Program-made: the position numbers and the translations under genes
Notes under the pieces: generated by a model
Databases searched by the model: none
What the model was told of the DNA's origin: nothing
Seen by the model: only the letters and a program-made list of their open reading frames with translations
DNA from: Thaumasiovibrio sp043421945
Lineage (GTDB): Bacteria > Pseudomonadota > Gammaproteobacteria > Enterobacterales > Vibrionaceae
Direction: 5' to 3'
Length of the DNA: 48,192 nt
Assembly: GCA_043421945.1 (NCBI GenBank)
Contig: JBHOGO010000026.1
Coordinates: 1-48,192 of the forward strand
In this document: piece after piece, positions 23,350-32,731 of the stretch
Numbering within the stretch: the stretch's first letter is position 1
How the letters are laid out: each line of letters starts with the position of its first letter

Positions 23350-25836
23350 TGCTTTCGATTATTCAACAAATTAAAAACGGTAAGCTATGGGATTTTCCGG
23401 GTGGTATTCATCCGGCAGAAAACAAGCATCAATCTAACCAAACACCCATTACTATCGCGCCTCAAGCTCAAGAGTATGTCATTCCACTGAAGCAACACAT
23501 TGGCGCCAAGGGCGATATTTGTGTTGCTGTTGGTGATCAGGTGAAACGAGGTCAAGCACTCACCCATGCAGATGTTGCCATGTGTGTCCCTGTTCATGCG
23601 CCAACATCTGGTGAGATCATCGCTATCGAGCCACGTATTATTGCGCACCCCTCAGGACTCAGCGATCTCTGTATCGTGATTCGTCCCGACGGGCTCGATC
23701 AGTGGACTGAACTGAACCCTATCCCGAATTATCGTTATGCTGAATCTGTCGATTTACTTGAAAAAGTTCGACTTAGCGGCATCGCGGGCATGGGGGGCGC
23801 TGGCTTCCCAACCAGTAGAAAGCTACAAAGTGGCTTGGGTCATACCGAACTACTGATCATCAATGCAGCAGAGTGCGAACCTTATATCACTGCCGACGAT
23901 AGGTTGATGCAAGACCATGCCGATCAGGTCGTCGAAGGTGTGCGTATTTTGAGTCATATCCTCAAACCAGCAATGGCCATCATTGCCATCGAGGATAACA
24001 AGCCCGCTGCGATTCAAGCGCTCACGCAACATGTACAACCCAATGACAACATTCTCATTAGAGTTATCCCAACCAAATATCCATCGGGCGGGGAAAAGCA
24101 GCTAATTAAAGTGATTACGGGTAAAGAAGTACCTGTAAAAGGGTTACCTTCTGATATCGGCATCATGATGCAAAATGTCGGTACGACCTTTGCGGTGAAA
24201 CGTGCGATCAGTGACGGTGAGCCTCTCACTGAACGTGTCGTCACCCTCACTGGTGATGCCTTTAAACAGCCCGGCAATGTTTGGACTCGAATTGGGACAC
24301 CAATAGACCTATTGCTCTCTCACTATGGCTTCCAAGCCAAGAAAAAGAAAAACCGAATTATCCTCGGTGGGCCGATGATGGGCTTTACCCTACCCCACAC
24401 TTCTGTCCCCGTGACCAAAACAATCAACTGTGTGCTTGCCCCCACTCAACGCGAGCTACCAAGTAATGGTCACGAGATGGCGTGTATTCGATGCAGTGCT
24501 TGCGCAGATGCATGCCCAGCCTCTTTACTGCCTCAACAGCTTCAGTGGTATGCCAAAGACCAAGACTACGATAAATGCCAAGACTACAACCTATTTGATT
24601 GTATTGAATGTGGTGCTTGTGCGTATGTCTGTCCAAGTGAAATCCCTCTGGTTCAGTATTACCGTCAAGCAAAGGCAGAGATTAAAGAGCGTGATGCAGA
24701 AGCTCAAAAAGCAGAGCGAGCACGTCAACGCTACGAAGCTAAGCAAGCACGTATGGAGCGCGATAAGTTAGAGCGTGAAAATCGTCATAAGAAAGCCGCT
24801 TCTAGCCGTATCGCAAACGCGAAAGAAGGCGACAATGATGCTGTCGCTGCTGCTATTGCACGTGTTAAAGCGCAGAAAGCCGCCACTGAGCCAAAGCCTG
24901 CCGTTGCTGCCGCGATTGCACGCGCCAAAGCCAAACAGGCTGAAGCCTGTAAACAAGCTGAAGACAAAAGCACAGAAACAAGCACAAATACAAACCCGGT
25001 AACGCAAGCTGATCGCCCTGATAATTCAGAGATGATGGCGCTACGCGAAGAGCGAAAACGCCAAGCTCGTGAACGGAAAGCAGCAAAAGAGCAAGAGGCT
25101 TCCGCAGAGCAGCACGAATCATCTAACAGTGCAGAAGCGTCTGCTGAAGCAGATCCGAAGAAAGCCGCTGTTGCTGCTGCCATAGCTCGTGCCAAAGCGC
25201 GTAAAGCGGCACAAAACGCTGAAGCAGGTACAGAAACAAATACTGCTACTGAGCAAGCTGAACCAGAGGTTGACCCAAAGAAAGCCGCTGTCGCTGCTGC
25301 CGTAGCTCGTGCCAAAGCGCGTAAAGCGGCACAAAACGCTGAAGCAGGTACAGAAACAAATACTGCTACTGAGCAAGCTNNNNNNNNNNNNNNNNNNNNN
25401 NNNNNNNNNNNNNNNNNNNNNNNNNNNNNNNNNNNNNNNNNNNNNNNNNNNNNNNNNNNNNNNNNNNNNNNNNNNNNNNGTTGACCCAAAGAAAGCCGCT
25501 GTCGCTGCTGCCGTAGCTCGTGCCAAAGCGCGTAAAGCGGCACAAAACGCTGAAGCTGGTACAGAAACAAATACTGCTACAGAGCAATCTGAACCAGAGG
25601 TTGACCCAAAGAAAGCCGCTGTCGCTGCCGCCGTAGCACGTGCGAAAGCGCGTAAAGCGGCACAAAACGCTGAAGCAAGTAAAGAAACAAATACTGCTAC
25701 AGAGCAAGCAGAATCAGAGGTTGACCCAAAAAAAGCCGCTGTCGCTGCTGCCGTAGCCCGCGCAAAAGCGCGAAAAGCTGCGCAGAAAGCAGCACAAGAG
25801 ACATCTGCCTTAAACGATAAGCAAGAGGATAATTAA
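23349..25836 (+). CDS. rsxC: Electron transport complex subunit RsxC, with tandem Ala/Lys repeats and assembly gap
   Basis: This is the NADH-binding subunit. It opens FPGGIHPAENKHQS and has a glycine-rich nucleotide/FMN segment GMGGAGFPTSRK, then two 4Fe-4S motifs, CIRCSACADACP and CIECGACAYVCP (about residues 377-430). After a charged helical region rich in Ala, Lys, Glu and Arg, the C-terminus is a tandem array of a 40-residue unit starting VDPKKAAVAAAVARAKARKA. The array is interrupted by 100 N at 25380-25479. The frame before the gap and the frame after it differ only because 100 is not a multiple of three; joined as 9 bases plus a multiple of 120 they are continuous. Long Ala/Lys-rich tails are normal for RsxC in gamma-proteobacteria, but their length varies between strains. 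Confidence 0.95.
25149..25836 (+). repeat. 120-bp in-frame tandem repeats in rsxC
   Basis: Units begin at 25149, 25269, 25480, 25600 and 25720. The second is cut by the gap after 111 bases and the last is shortened and diverges. Each encodes 40 residues. Neighbouring copies are nearly identical at DNA level, which points to recent duplication. The earlier stretch 24836-24960 has two degenerate shorter versions (AVAAAIARVKAQKA, AVAAAIARAKAKQA). Confidence 0.95.
25380..25479. other. Assembly gap of 100 N
   Basis: Exactly 100 N fall inside the tandem repeats. This is the usual placeholder for a gap of unknown size, so the true number of repeat units is unknown. The smallest in-frame filling is nine bases. 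Confidence 0.98.
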
Positions 25837-25838
25837 CC

Positions 25839-26885
25839 GTGGCGTTTTTATTTGCCAGTTCACCCCACGACCATAGCCGCAAACGCACTAACGAGATCAT
25901 GCGTACCGTCATCTTGTGCTGTGCCTTTGGCGTCGTTGCTCAATGCTACTTTTTTGGCATGGGTACGTTAATCCAAATTGCGATTGCATCGTTGACCGCA
26001 ATGGTTGCTGAAGCGATTGTTGTTAGCTTACGTAAGCGCCCTGTCGTGCCTTATCTTCGTGATAATTCGGCTCTATTAACCGGTGTTCTTATCGGTATCG
26101 CTTTGCCACCACTTGCGCCTTGGTGGCTCGCTGTCCTTGGTGCTTTTTTTGCTATCGTGATTGCCAAGCATATCTATGGTGGATTGGGACAAAACCTCTT
26201 TAACCCTGCGATGGTCGCCTATGTTGTCTTGCTGATCTCATTCCCAGTACAGATGACGACATGGCAGCCACCAGCCTCATTGATGGCTGAGCCAGTGTCG
26301 GTAGGTGACGCCTTTTCCGTTATCTTTACGGGTTTTGATCTTGAAGGCTTCAGTGCTAACCAACTCAGAGCCGCCGTCGATGGCAGCACCATGGCAACCC
26401 CACTGGATACCATGAAAACGGCACTTTCTACAGGCTATACCGCCTCAGAAACCTTAGCACTACCGACCTTTGGAATGATTGCGGGTGTGGGTTGGACATG
26501 GGTTAATATTGGCTTTCTTATTGGCGGAGCCATCTTACTTAAGCTTCGTGTCATTCAATGGCATATTCCAGCGGCAATGCTGGGTAGCCTGTTTGTCCTC
26601 TTTACCTTTACCTATGCACTCGACCCTGATTCAAGTGGGTCACCGATACTCCACCTATTCTCTGGTGCGACAATGTTAGGTGCCTTCTTCATTGCAACAG
26701 ACCCTGTCAGTGCATCAACAACGAGTAAAGGGCGACTCATCTATGGTGCGATGATTGGGCTATTAGTTTTCCTTATTCGTACATGGGGTGGCTACCCAGA
26801 TGGCGTTGCGTTTGCTGTGCTTCTAGCAAACATGTCAGTGCCCTTGATCGATTACTACACTCGCCCACGTACATACGGTCATTAG
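25839..26885 (+). CDS. rsxD: Electron transport complex subunit RsxD (FMN-carrying)
   Basis: The 348-residue inner membrane protein with about ten helices is homologous to NqrB. Covalent FMN attachment is predicted at Thr187 in DGSTMATPLD, the same number as the known site in Vibrio cholerae RsxD/RnfD. Other features are LTGVLIGIALPPLAPWW, FNPAMVAYVVLL and FFIATDPVSASTT. It starts with GTG two bases after the rsxC stop. It forms the membrane ion-translocating core with RsxA, RsxE and RsxG. Confidence 0.96.
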   Translation: MAFLFASSPHDHSRKRTNEIMRTVILCCAFGVVAQCYFFGMGTLIQIAIASLTAMVAEAIVVSLRKRPVVPYLRDNSALLTGVLIGIALPPLAPWWLAVLGAFFAIVIAKHIYGGLGQNLFNPAMVAYVVLLISFPVQMTTWQPPASLMAEPVSVGDAFSVIFTGFDLEGFSANQLRAAVDGSTMATPLDTMKTALSTGYTASETLALPTFGMIAGVGWTWVNIGFLIGGAILLKLRVIQWHIPAAMLGSLFVLFTFTYALDPDSSGSPILHLFSGATMLGAFFIATDPVSASTTSKGRLIYGAMIGLLVFLIRTWGGYPDGVAFAVLLANMSVPLIDYYTRPRTYGH

Positions 26886-26893
26886 AGGTTTCG

Positions 26894-27529
26894 ATGATTA
26901 ATGCTATTAAAAAGAATGCCAAAGTACTGACATTGGCTGCCGTACTCTCTACAGGGCTAGTGGCGATCACACACCAGTTGACCGCACCCACTATCGCTTT
27001 GCAACAGCGAGCGCAATTACTCGAAACCCTCGGTGAGGTGATACCTGATCAATACTATGACAACGACCTTGCTGAAAGTTGCCTAACCCTCAGCGCACCG
27101 GGCGTATTAGGGACACAAGCAGCAATGCCTGCATACCTTGCAACCCGCGAAGGTGAACCAACAGCCATTGCTATCGAAACAATAGCCCCTGATGGGTATA
27201 GCGGCACCATTCACTTAATCGCAGGGATAAACTTAGACGGTGAAGTCCTCGGGGTTAGGGTGTTGGAGCACAGTGAAACACCAGGATTAGGCGATAAGAT
27301 CGATACCCGTGTCAGTCGCTGGGTCGATAGCTTTGTCGGCAAAATAATAAACCCTGAGTCTCTCGATATTTGGGCAGTACGAAAAGACGGTGGCCAATTT
27401 GACCAATTTACTGGTGCAACAATTACACCACGTGCTGTCGTCAATGCTGTTAAACGTACTGGCGTTTACTTTTTAGCTCAACAAGAAGATATCGTTGCTG
27501 CTGCTCAGCACTGTAAGGAGTCATTATGA
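26894..27529 (+). CDS. rsxG: Electron transport complex subunit RsxG (FMN-carrying)
   Basis: The 211-residue protein has one N-terminal membrane helix (residues 8-28) and a periplasmic FMN domain. Covalent FMN attachment is predicted at Thr176 in QFTGATIT, the SGAT-type motif of RnfG/NqrC. LEHSETPGLGDKI is another family signature. The start at 26894 has AGAGG ahead; the frame is open upstream inside rsxD, but the added residues are not conserved. The stop overlaps the rsxE ATG (ATGA). Confidence 0.96.
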   Translation: MINAIKKNAKVLTLAAVLSTGLVAITHQLTAPTIALQQRAQLLETLGEVIPDQYYDNDLAESCLTLSAPGVLGTQAAMPAYLATREGEPTAIAIETIAPDGYSGTIHLIAGINLDGEVLGVRVLEHSETPGLGDKIDTRVSRWVDSFVGKIINPESLDIWAVRKDGGQFDQFTGATITPRAVVNAVKRTGVYFLAQQEDIVAAAQHCKESL

Positions 27530-28224
27530 GTGAACATAAAACATTGATGACCAATGGTCTTTGGCATAATAACCCCGCCCTCGTTCAACTGCTCGGTTTA
27601 TGTCCATTACTTGCGGTATCGTCGACGGTCACAAACGCACTTGGGCTAGGTATTGCCACGACCTTGGTTTTACTTGGCTCTAACGTCACTGTTTCTTTGG
27701 TGCGTGACTACATTCCGAAAGAAGTCCGTATTCCTGTTTTTGTCATGATCATTGCGTCACTGGTGACATGTATACAACTACTTATGAATGCATACACGTT
27801 TGGTCTTTACCAATCTCTCGGGATCTTCATTCCTTTGATCGTTACCAACTGTATTATCATTGGTCGTGCAGAGGCTTTTGCCTCAAAGAACACACCTAAG
27901 CTCGCCGCCATCGATGGTTTATGGATGGGATTAGGCATGACGGGTGCACTTGTTGCTCTGGGTGCGCTACGTGAAGTCTTGGGGAATGGCACCTTATTCG
28001 ATGGCGCAGATCGTTTGTTAGGGGACTGGGCGAGCGTACTTCGTATTGAAATCTTCACAACCGATACTAATTTCTTACTGGCGATGTTACCACCGGGGGC
28101 ATTTATTGGCGTCGGTCTGCTCATCGCTCTGAAAAACGTTATTGACGATAAATTAAAACAAGCAACACCTGCAGAAAAGAAACCCGACATAGAACGAGTT
28201 CGAGTGACAGGTAGTTCGCAATAA
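27526..28224 (+). CDS. rsxE: Electron transport complex subunit RsxE
   Basis: The 232-residue inner membrane protein with about six helices is homologous to NqrD. It carries NPALVQLLGLCPLLAVSSTV and IPLIVTNCIIIGRAEAFAS, whose cysteines pair with those of RsxA for the intramembrane iron-sulfur centre (family knowledge). It is coupled to rsxG by ATGA overlap and followed after 34 bases by nth. Confidence 0.96.
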   Translation: MSEHKTLMTNGLWHNNPALVQLLGLCPLLAVSSTVTNALGLGIATTLVLLGSNVTVSLVRDYIPKEVRIPVFVMIIASLVTCIQLLMNAYTFGLYQSLGIFIPLIVTNCIIIGRAEAFASKNTPKLAAIDGLWMGLGMTGALVALGALREVLGNGTLFDGADRLLGDWASVLRIEIFTTDTNFLLAMLPPGAFIGVGLLIALKNVIDDKLKQATPAEKKPDIERVRVTGSSQ

Positions 28225-28258
28225 TTGCTTAAAACACTGAAGGGAAGCATCAGCCTTT

Positions 28259-28912
28259 ATGAACAACACAAAACGTGTCGAGATCCTCGAGCGATTGCGC
28301 GCCAATAATCCTCACCCTGAAACTGAGTTGAATTGGAGCACACCGTTCGAGCTACTCATTGCAGTGTTACTCTCTGCACAAGCCACCGATGTGAGCGTTA
28401 ACAAAGCCACCGATAAACTCTACCCTATCGCTAATACGCCTCAATCGATACTCGACCTAGGTGTTGATGGGGTCAAAGAGTATATTAAGACCATTGGCCT
28501 TTATAACTCCAAAGCAGAAAATGTTATCAAGACCTGCCGTATTCTTGTCGAGCAACATGGCGGAGAGATCCCCGAGAATCGAGAACACCTTGAAGCCCTT
28601 CCGGGTGTGGGCAGGAAGACCGCGAATGTGGTGCTAAATACCGCATTTGGCTGGCCGACTATCGCCGTCGATACGCATATTTTCCGAGTCTCTAATCGTA
28701 CCAAATTTGCGATGGGCAAGAACGTCGACCTTGTTGAAGAGAAACTGCTTAAGGTCGTACCTAAAGAGTTTAAAGTGGATGTTCACCACTGGCTTATCTT
28801 ACACGGTCGCTATACCTGTGTTGCACGCAAGCCACGCTGTGGTAGCTGTATTATCGAAGATTTATGTGAGTACTCTCCACCAAAAGAAAGTGTAAAGAAA
28901 AAGAAGGAATAA
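28259..28912 (+). CDS. nth: Endonuclease III (DNA glycosylase/AP lyase)
   Basis: The 217-residue base-excision repair enzyme has a helix-hairpin-helix LPGVGRKTANVVLN with catalytic Lys120, catalytic Asp138 in AVDTHIFRV, and a C-terminal 4Fe-4S loop C-X6-C-X2-C-X5-C in CVARKPRCGSCIIEDLC. It removes oxidised pyrimidines and nicks the strand. AAGGGAAG lies ahead of the start. As in other gamma-proteobacteria it is the last gene of the rsx operon. Confidence 0.98.
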   Translation: MNNTKRVEILERLRANNPHPETELNWSTPFELLIAVLLSAQATDVSVNKATDKLYPIANTPQSILDLGVDGVKEYIKTIGLYNSKAENVIKTCRILVEQHGGEIPENREHLEALPGVGRKTANVVLNTAFGWPTIAVDTHIFRVSNRTKFAMGKNVDLVEEKLLKVVPKEFKVDVHHWLILHGRYTCVARKPRCGSCIIEDLCEYSPPKESVKKKKE

Positions 28913-28938
28913 CCTCAACCTCACTCACAATCTAAATA

Positions 28939-28970
28939 TGAGGTGCGCTTATTACGCACCTCATCAATTC
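28939..28970 (+). terminator. Terminator after rsx-nth operon
   Basis: A 9-bp stem TGAGGTGCG / CGCACCTCA has a seven-base loop. The following TCAATTCT is a weak T tract. Confidence 0.55.
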
Positions 28971-29119
28971 TACTCAGCAGCCCTCTTCCAACGTTCAACT
29001 CAGTCGCAAAGATCACAATACAATATACCCACCCTTCCAATTTATGTAACAATTGCTGTTAAAGAAAAGGATAACTGGCTTGATAACTCGCTAGTTTTAA
29101 AAGAAGGGATTAAGGATAT

Positions 29120-30217
29120 ATGAACAATCACTACCTATTGGCTAGCTTAATTTCTCTTGCTCTGAGCTCTCCTGCTGTACTCGCTTCTGATACAACAACC
29201 ACTGATACTGCTTCAAGTTTCATTAAGTCAGCATTTAACGATGAAGCACAAACACTGCATGAGCGTGGCATGGCGTTGGTCATTGATGGCGAACAAATTG
29301 ACGATTTAGAGAAAGGCCTCGCTTTATTAGAGCGCGCGGCAAACACCGGCTACATTGAAGCCATGACAGACTTAGCCGACATCTATTATGAAGCCGACTA
29401 TGTTGATGTAGACCTTACTCAAGCCTTAAAGTGGTACGTAGTCGCTGCGGATCTTGGTGATGCTTACGGGCAGTATAGTGCTGGCTATATGTTTTACTAC
29501 GGCGAGGGAACTCAGGTCGATTACCCCATGTCATTTAAATATCATAAACTTGCTGCTGAAGCTGGTTATGATGACAGCATGTTTGATCTCGCCATGCTGT
29601 ATGATGACGGTATCGGTACACAACAAGATTACACGAAATCAGCCTATTGGTTTGAGCAAGCAGCACAACAGGGCGATGCGGTAGCAATGTACAACCTTGC
29701 CATTGCCTATGATCACGGACAAGGCGTTGACGTCGATTATGAGCGTTCGGCATATTGGTACCAACAAGCTGCCGAATTAGGTGATCCTGACGCGATGTAC
29801 AACCTCGCCATTGCCTATCTCAATGGCGAAGGCGTGATCAAAAACAGTAACGCCGCGATTAAGTATTTAACCATGGCGGTAGAAGAGGGCGAGACTAGCT
29901 CTATGTATGTACTGGGTACTTTTTACCAAAATGGTGATCATGGACTACAACGTGATACCGCGCTCGCTGCAGAGCTATTTAAAACCGCAGCAGAAAACGG
30001 CCACTCTCACGCGATGTATGAATATGGCTCGGCTCTTGAAAAAGGGATTGGCGTCGAGAAAGAGAGAGCATTAGCTCTTGCATGGTTCTTCATTGCCGAC
30101 GAAAATGGCAATAGCGATGCCTTTGATCGTATTCGAAAAATAAAGCGCCGTATGAGCGAAAGCCAAATCGCTGAAGCAGAACAGTTAAAAGATGAACTGA
30201 TTTATATTCTGTTCTGA
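29120..30217 (+). CDS. Exported Sel1-repeat (TPR-like) protein
   Basis: The 365-residue protein has a signal peptide (MNNHYLLASLISLALSSPAVLAS) and then at least six Sel1-like repeats of about 36 residues from about residue 65. Their consensus parts are clear: A..WY..AA..GD..A.YNLA..Y..G.GV..D, for example QGDAVAMYNLAIAYDHGQGV and LGDPDAMYNLAIAYLNGEGV. The product is periplasmic and probably a protein-binding scaffold. It starts with a well-spaced AAGGAT. It stands alone, closed by a small terminator before gloA. The partner is unknown. Confidence 0.88.
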   Translation: MNNHYLLASLISLALSSPAVLASDTTTTDTASSFIKSAFNDEAQTLHERGMALVIDGEQIDDLEKGLALLERAANTGYIEAMTDLADIYYEADYVDVDLTQALKWYVVAADLGDAYGQYSAGYMFYYGEGTQVDYPMSFKYHKLAAEAGYDDSMFDLAMLYDDGIGTQQDYTKSAYWFEQAAQQGDAVAMYNLAIAYDHGQGVDVDYERSAYWYQQAAELGDPDAMYNLAIAYLNGEGVIKNSNAAIKYLTMAVEEGETSSMYVLGTFYQNGDHGLQRDTALAAELFKTAAENGHSHAMYEYGSALEKGIGVEKERALALAWFFIADENGNSDAFDRIRKIKRRMSESQIAEAEQLKDELIYILF

Positions 30218-30228
30218 TATTACAACTT

Positions 30229-30250
30229 AACCACCGAATCGGTGGCTTTT
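30229..30250 (+). terminator. Small terminator between Sel1 gene and gloA
   Basis: CCACCG-AAT-CGGTGG is followed by CTTTT. It lies 14 bases after the Sel1 stop and about 24 bases before gloA, so gloA expression may depend partly on read-through. Confidence 0.6.
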
Positions 30251-30273
30251 CAACACACTTTGGAGCAATCACA

Positions 30274-30690
30274 ATGTCTAATGGACGTATTCTTCACACC
30301 ATGATCCGTGTTGTCGATCTAGACCGTTCTATCGAATTCTACACAAAAGTAATGGGTATGAACCTGTTACGAAAAAACGAAAACGCAGAGTACCAATACA
30401 CACTCGCCTTTGTCGGTTATGGTGACGAATCTCAAGGGGCTGTGATCGAGTTAACCTATAACTGGGGAACCGATAGCTATGACATGGGCGATGCCTTTGG
30501 TCATGTCGCCATCGGTGTCGATGATATTTACACGACTTGCGAGGCTATTCGTGCAGCAGGTGCTAACGTGACAAGAGAGCCAGGTCCAGTACTCGGTGGA
30601 TCAACGCATATTGCATTTGTCACTGACCCTGACGGCTATAAAATTGAACTCATCCAAAATAAGCAAGCAACTCAAGGCTTAGAAGGCTAA
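30274..30690 (+). CDS. gloA: Lactoylglutathione lyase (glyoxalase I)
   Basis: The 138-residue cytosolic enzyme converts the methylglyoxal-glutathione adduct to S-lactoylglutathione. The four metal ligands are present: His8 (RILHTM), Glu59 (AVIELTYNWG), His77 (FGHVAIG) and Glu125 (YKIELIQ). The length and the two-module vicinal-oxygen-chelate pattern match the Ni-dependent bacterial GloA. TTGGAG is the ribosome site. The position between nth and rnt/motY is the usual Vibrionaceae neighbourhood. Confidence 0.97.
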   Translation: MSNGRILHTMIRVVDLDRSIEFYTKVMGMNLLRKNENAEYQYTLAFVGYGDESQGAVIELTYNWGTDSYDMGDAFGHVAIGVDDIYTTCEAIRAAGANVTREPGPVLGGSTHIAFVTDPDGYKIELIQNKQATQGLEG

Positions 30691-30747
30691 TGGTTTAAAT
30701 CGTGTAATACGGTTAACGCTTATCACAACACTAAAGTGTAAATCGAA

Positions 30748-30791
30748 CAAAAAAGGCCGTATTTCTTTTTATAGAAAGCGGCCTTTTTTAT
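30748..30791. terminator. Bidirectional-looking terminator after gloA
   Basis: AAAAAAGGCCG and CGGCCTTTTTT pair around an inner stem TTTCT / AGAAA. It lies about 60 bases after the gloA stop. Confidence 0.85.
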
Positions 30792-31227
30792 CATTAAAAA
30801 TATCACAGGTTGCTTTTTAGATTCATCTATGTTTATTTATATGGCACTCATATAAGAATAATTGAGCTAAGATCTCAATGCCATCAATAAAAGCAATCAA
30901 CAACAAACTGTTAACTCTTACCAAAAATGGAAAATAGGATTCCTTATTTGTCGGTAGCACCGATATTAACACTCGGAAAAACCGATGACTCCCCACTAAA
31001 ACCAACTTAACCCAAATAAATAAACACTTAAAAATCAAATATTTAACTTTAAAACCTCATAAATATGTAATTTCACCTTGCCGAAAAAAATAATTACAAA
31101 AAGAAAGCAAATGTAAGTAAATGTGTCGCAAAAATCAGCTCCGACCCTCAAGAAGAAATATCTGATTCTCAACAGCATTTTCTTACGCTACCTTTACGGC
31201 CAGTAAGTCATTAACTGGTCTTAAATC
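30792..31227 (+). other. AT-rich leader region of the MFS gene, nothing coding
   Basis: No convincing gene was seen in either strand. The stretch is AT-rich and presumably contains the MFS promoter. A short dyad CCAGT / ACTGG (31201-31219 region) lies just before the start codon, and no strong ribosome site is visible. Confidence 0.5.
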
Positions 31228-32529
31228 ATGAATAACGTAAAAACGAAAAACCGTTGGTTGATTGCCCTTGCAGCTGTTGCCATCCACATGTCAATCGGCT
31301 CAGTGTATACATGGAGTGTATTCTCAAATCCACTCCATGATGCATTTGGCTGGGATCTACAACAAATCTCTTTCACGTTTGGCATTGCAATCTTCTTCTT
31401 AGGTGCATCTGCTGCTGTAATGGGGCATGTTGTTGAGCAAAAAGGTCCTCGTTTTACGGGCTTCATTGCCGCGACATTCTTTGGCGCTGGTGTTGCTGGT
31501 GCAGGTATCGCAACCATGCTAGAAAGCCTATACCTTCTTTACTTCAGCTACGGCGTACTTGGTGGTATTGGTCTAGGTGTGGGTTATGTTACGCCTGTCT
31601 CTACATTGATCAAATGGTTCCCTGACCGTCGTGGTCTAGCGACTGGCCTTGCGATTATGGGCTTCGGTTTTGCTGCGATGATTGCAAGCCCGGTTATCCA
31701 AGCTCTCATTGGTACTGTTGGTATCTCTACTACATTCTTCATTCTTGGCGGCACATATTTCGTCATTATGATTTCTGCGGCTTCTTACCTAGAGCGTCCA
31801 CCTGCTGGCTGGGCTCCAGAAAGCATGGTAGCGGAAAACGTCAGCACTAAAGCTGAGACCGCTCCAAAAGCGCCATCTGGTGACTTGAGCCAACAAGACG
31901 CAAATGATGCCGTGAAGACACCTCAATTCTGGGGTCTATGGATTATGATTTTCATCAACATCACTTGTGGTATTGCGATTATCTCTGCTGCATCACCAAT
32001 GGCACAAGAAATTGCAGGATTAAGTGCAATGGAAGCCGCTACAATGGTTGGTGTTATGGGTCTATTAAACGGTCTAGGTCGCCTACTATGGTCATCTGCT
32101 TCAGATTACCTAACGCGTCCAAACACGTTCTTAATTTTCTTCGTGATTCAAATTGCTGCGTTCACACTGCTACCATCACTGAGCCACGCGATTGCTTTCC
32201 AGCTAGTCGTATTCCTCATCATGACATGTTACGGCGGTGGTTTCTCAACACTACCAGCATACATTGGTGACCTATTCGGTACGAAGCAACTGGGTGCTAT
32301 CCACGGTTACGTACTAACAGCATGGGCACTAGCGGGTCTAACGGGTTCATCTCTAGCTGCATTTGTTCGTGAACTAACAGGTAGCTACACAATGACGATG
32401 TATATCTTTGTTGGCATGCTAACGGTTGCGCTACTGATTGCTGCAGCAATGAAAGCTTACGTATCGAAAACAAAGCGTGCCTTAACTGAACAAACGCATG
32501 CTGCTGATAAGAATGTAGCGTCTGCTTAA
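31228..32529 (+). CDS. MFS transporter of the oxalate/formate antiporter (OFA) family
   Basis: The 433-residue carrier has 12 membrane helices. Family features are the opening RWLIALAAVAIHMSIGSVYTWSVFSNPL, abbreviated here by its key AxxxHMSIGSVYTWSV motif; the loop-2 motif GPRFTGF; LGGIGLGVGYVTPVSTLIKWFPDRRGLATG, whose key part is KWFPDRRGLATG; and a central charged loop at about residues 200-230. It resembles E. coli YhjX (pyruvate-inducible) and OxlT, so a small carboxylate is the probable substrate; the exact one is unknown. It is a single-gene unit with a strong terminator behind it. Confidence 0.9.
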   Translation: MNNVKTKNRWLIALAAVAIHMSIGSVYTWSVFSNPLHDAFGWDLQQISFTFGIAIFFLGASAAVMGHVVEQKGPRFTGFIAATFFGAGVAGAGIATMLESLYLLYFSYGVLGGIGLGVGYVTPVSTLIKWFPDRRGLATGLAIMGFGFAAMIASPVIQALIGTVGISTTFFILGGTYFVIMISAASYLERPPAGWAPESMVAENVSTKAETAPKAPSGDLSQQDANDAVKTPQFWGLWIMIFINITCGIAIISAASPMAQEIAGLSAMEAATMVGVMGLLNGLGRLLWSSASDYLTRPNTFLIFFVIQIAAFTLLPSLSHAIAFQLVVFLIMTCYGGGFSTLPAYIGDLFGTKQLGAIHGYVLTAWALAGLTGSSLAAFVRELTGSYTMTMYIFVGMLTVALLIAAAMKAYVSKTKRALTEQTHAADKNVASA

Positions 32530-32633
32530 AGTCTCAGTTTTAGAAAAAAGACTTGAGGCTAAACGAGAGACAACTGAGCGTATAAACACTCAGCGCTTAG
32601 TCCCTCAAAAGCTCAAGTAAAGACTGCCGATAC

Positions 32634-32669
32634 AAAAAAACCGCATTGATAAATCAATGCGGTTTTTTT
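32634..32669. terminator. Bidirectional terminator between MFS gene and motY
   Basis: A perfect 10-bp stem CCGCATTGAT / ATCAATGCGG has A7 on one side and T7 on the other, so it can end transcription from both the MFS gene and the convergent motY. Confidence 0.92.
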
Positions 32670-32731
32670 ATGTCTCTATCTGATGACACCAACCAAAGCG
32701 ACTATTTCACCTACAACATCACTGATGCGTA

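Noticed and set aside
24785..25570. Long minus-strand frame opposite rsxC
   Set aside because: It arises from the Ala/Lys codon repeats read backwards and crosses the N gap; rsxC is the real gene.
25149..25836. Regularly spaced repeats resembling a CRISPR array
   Set aside because: The repeats are contiguous, 120 bp, in frame and without spacers; they encode the RsxC tail.
30823..31038. Minus-strand frame in the gloA-MFS gap
   Set aside because: AT-rich region with chance open frame, no ribosome site.
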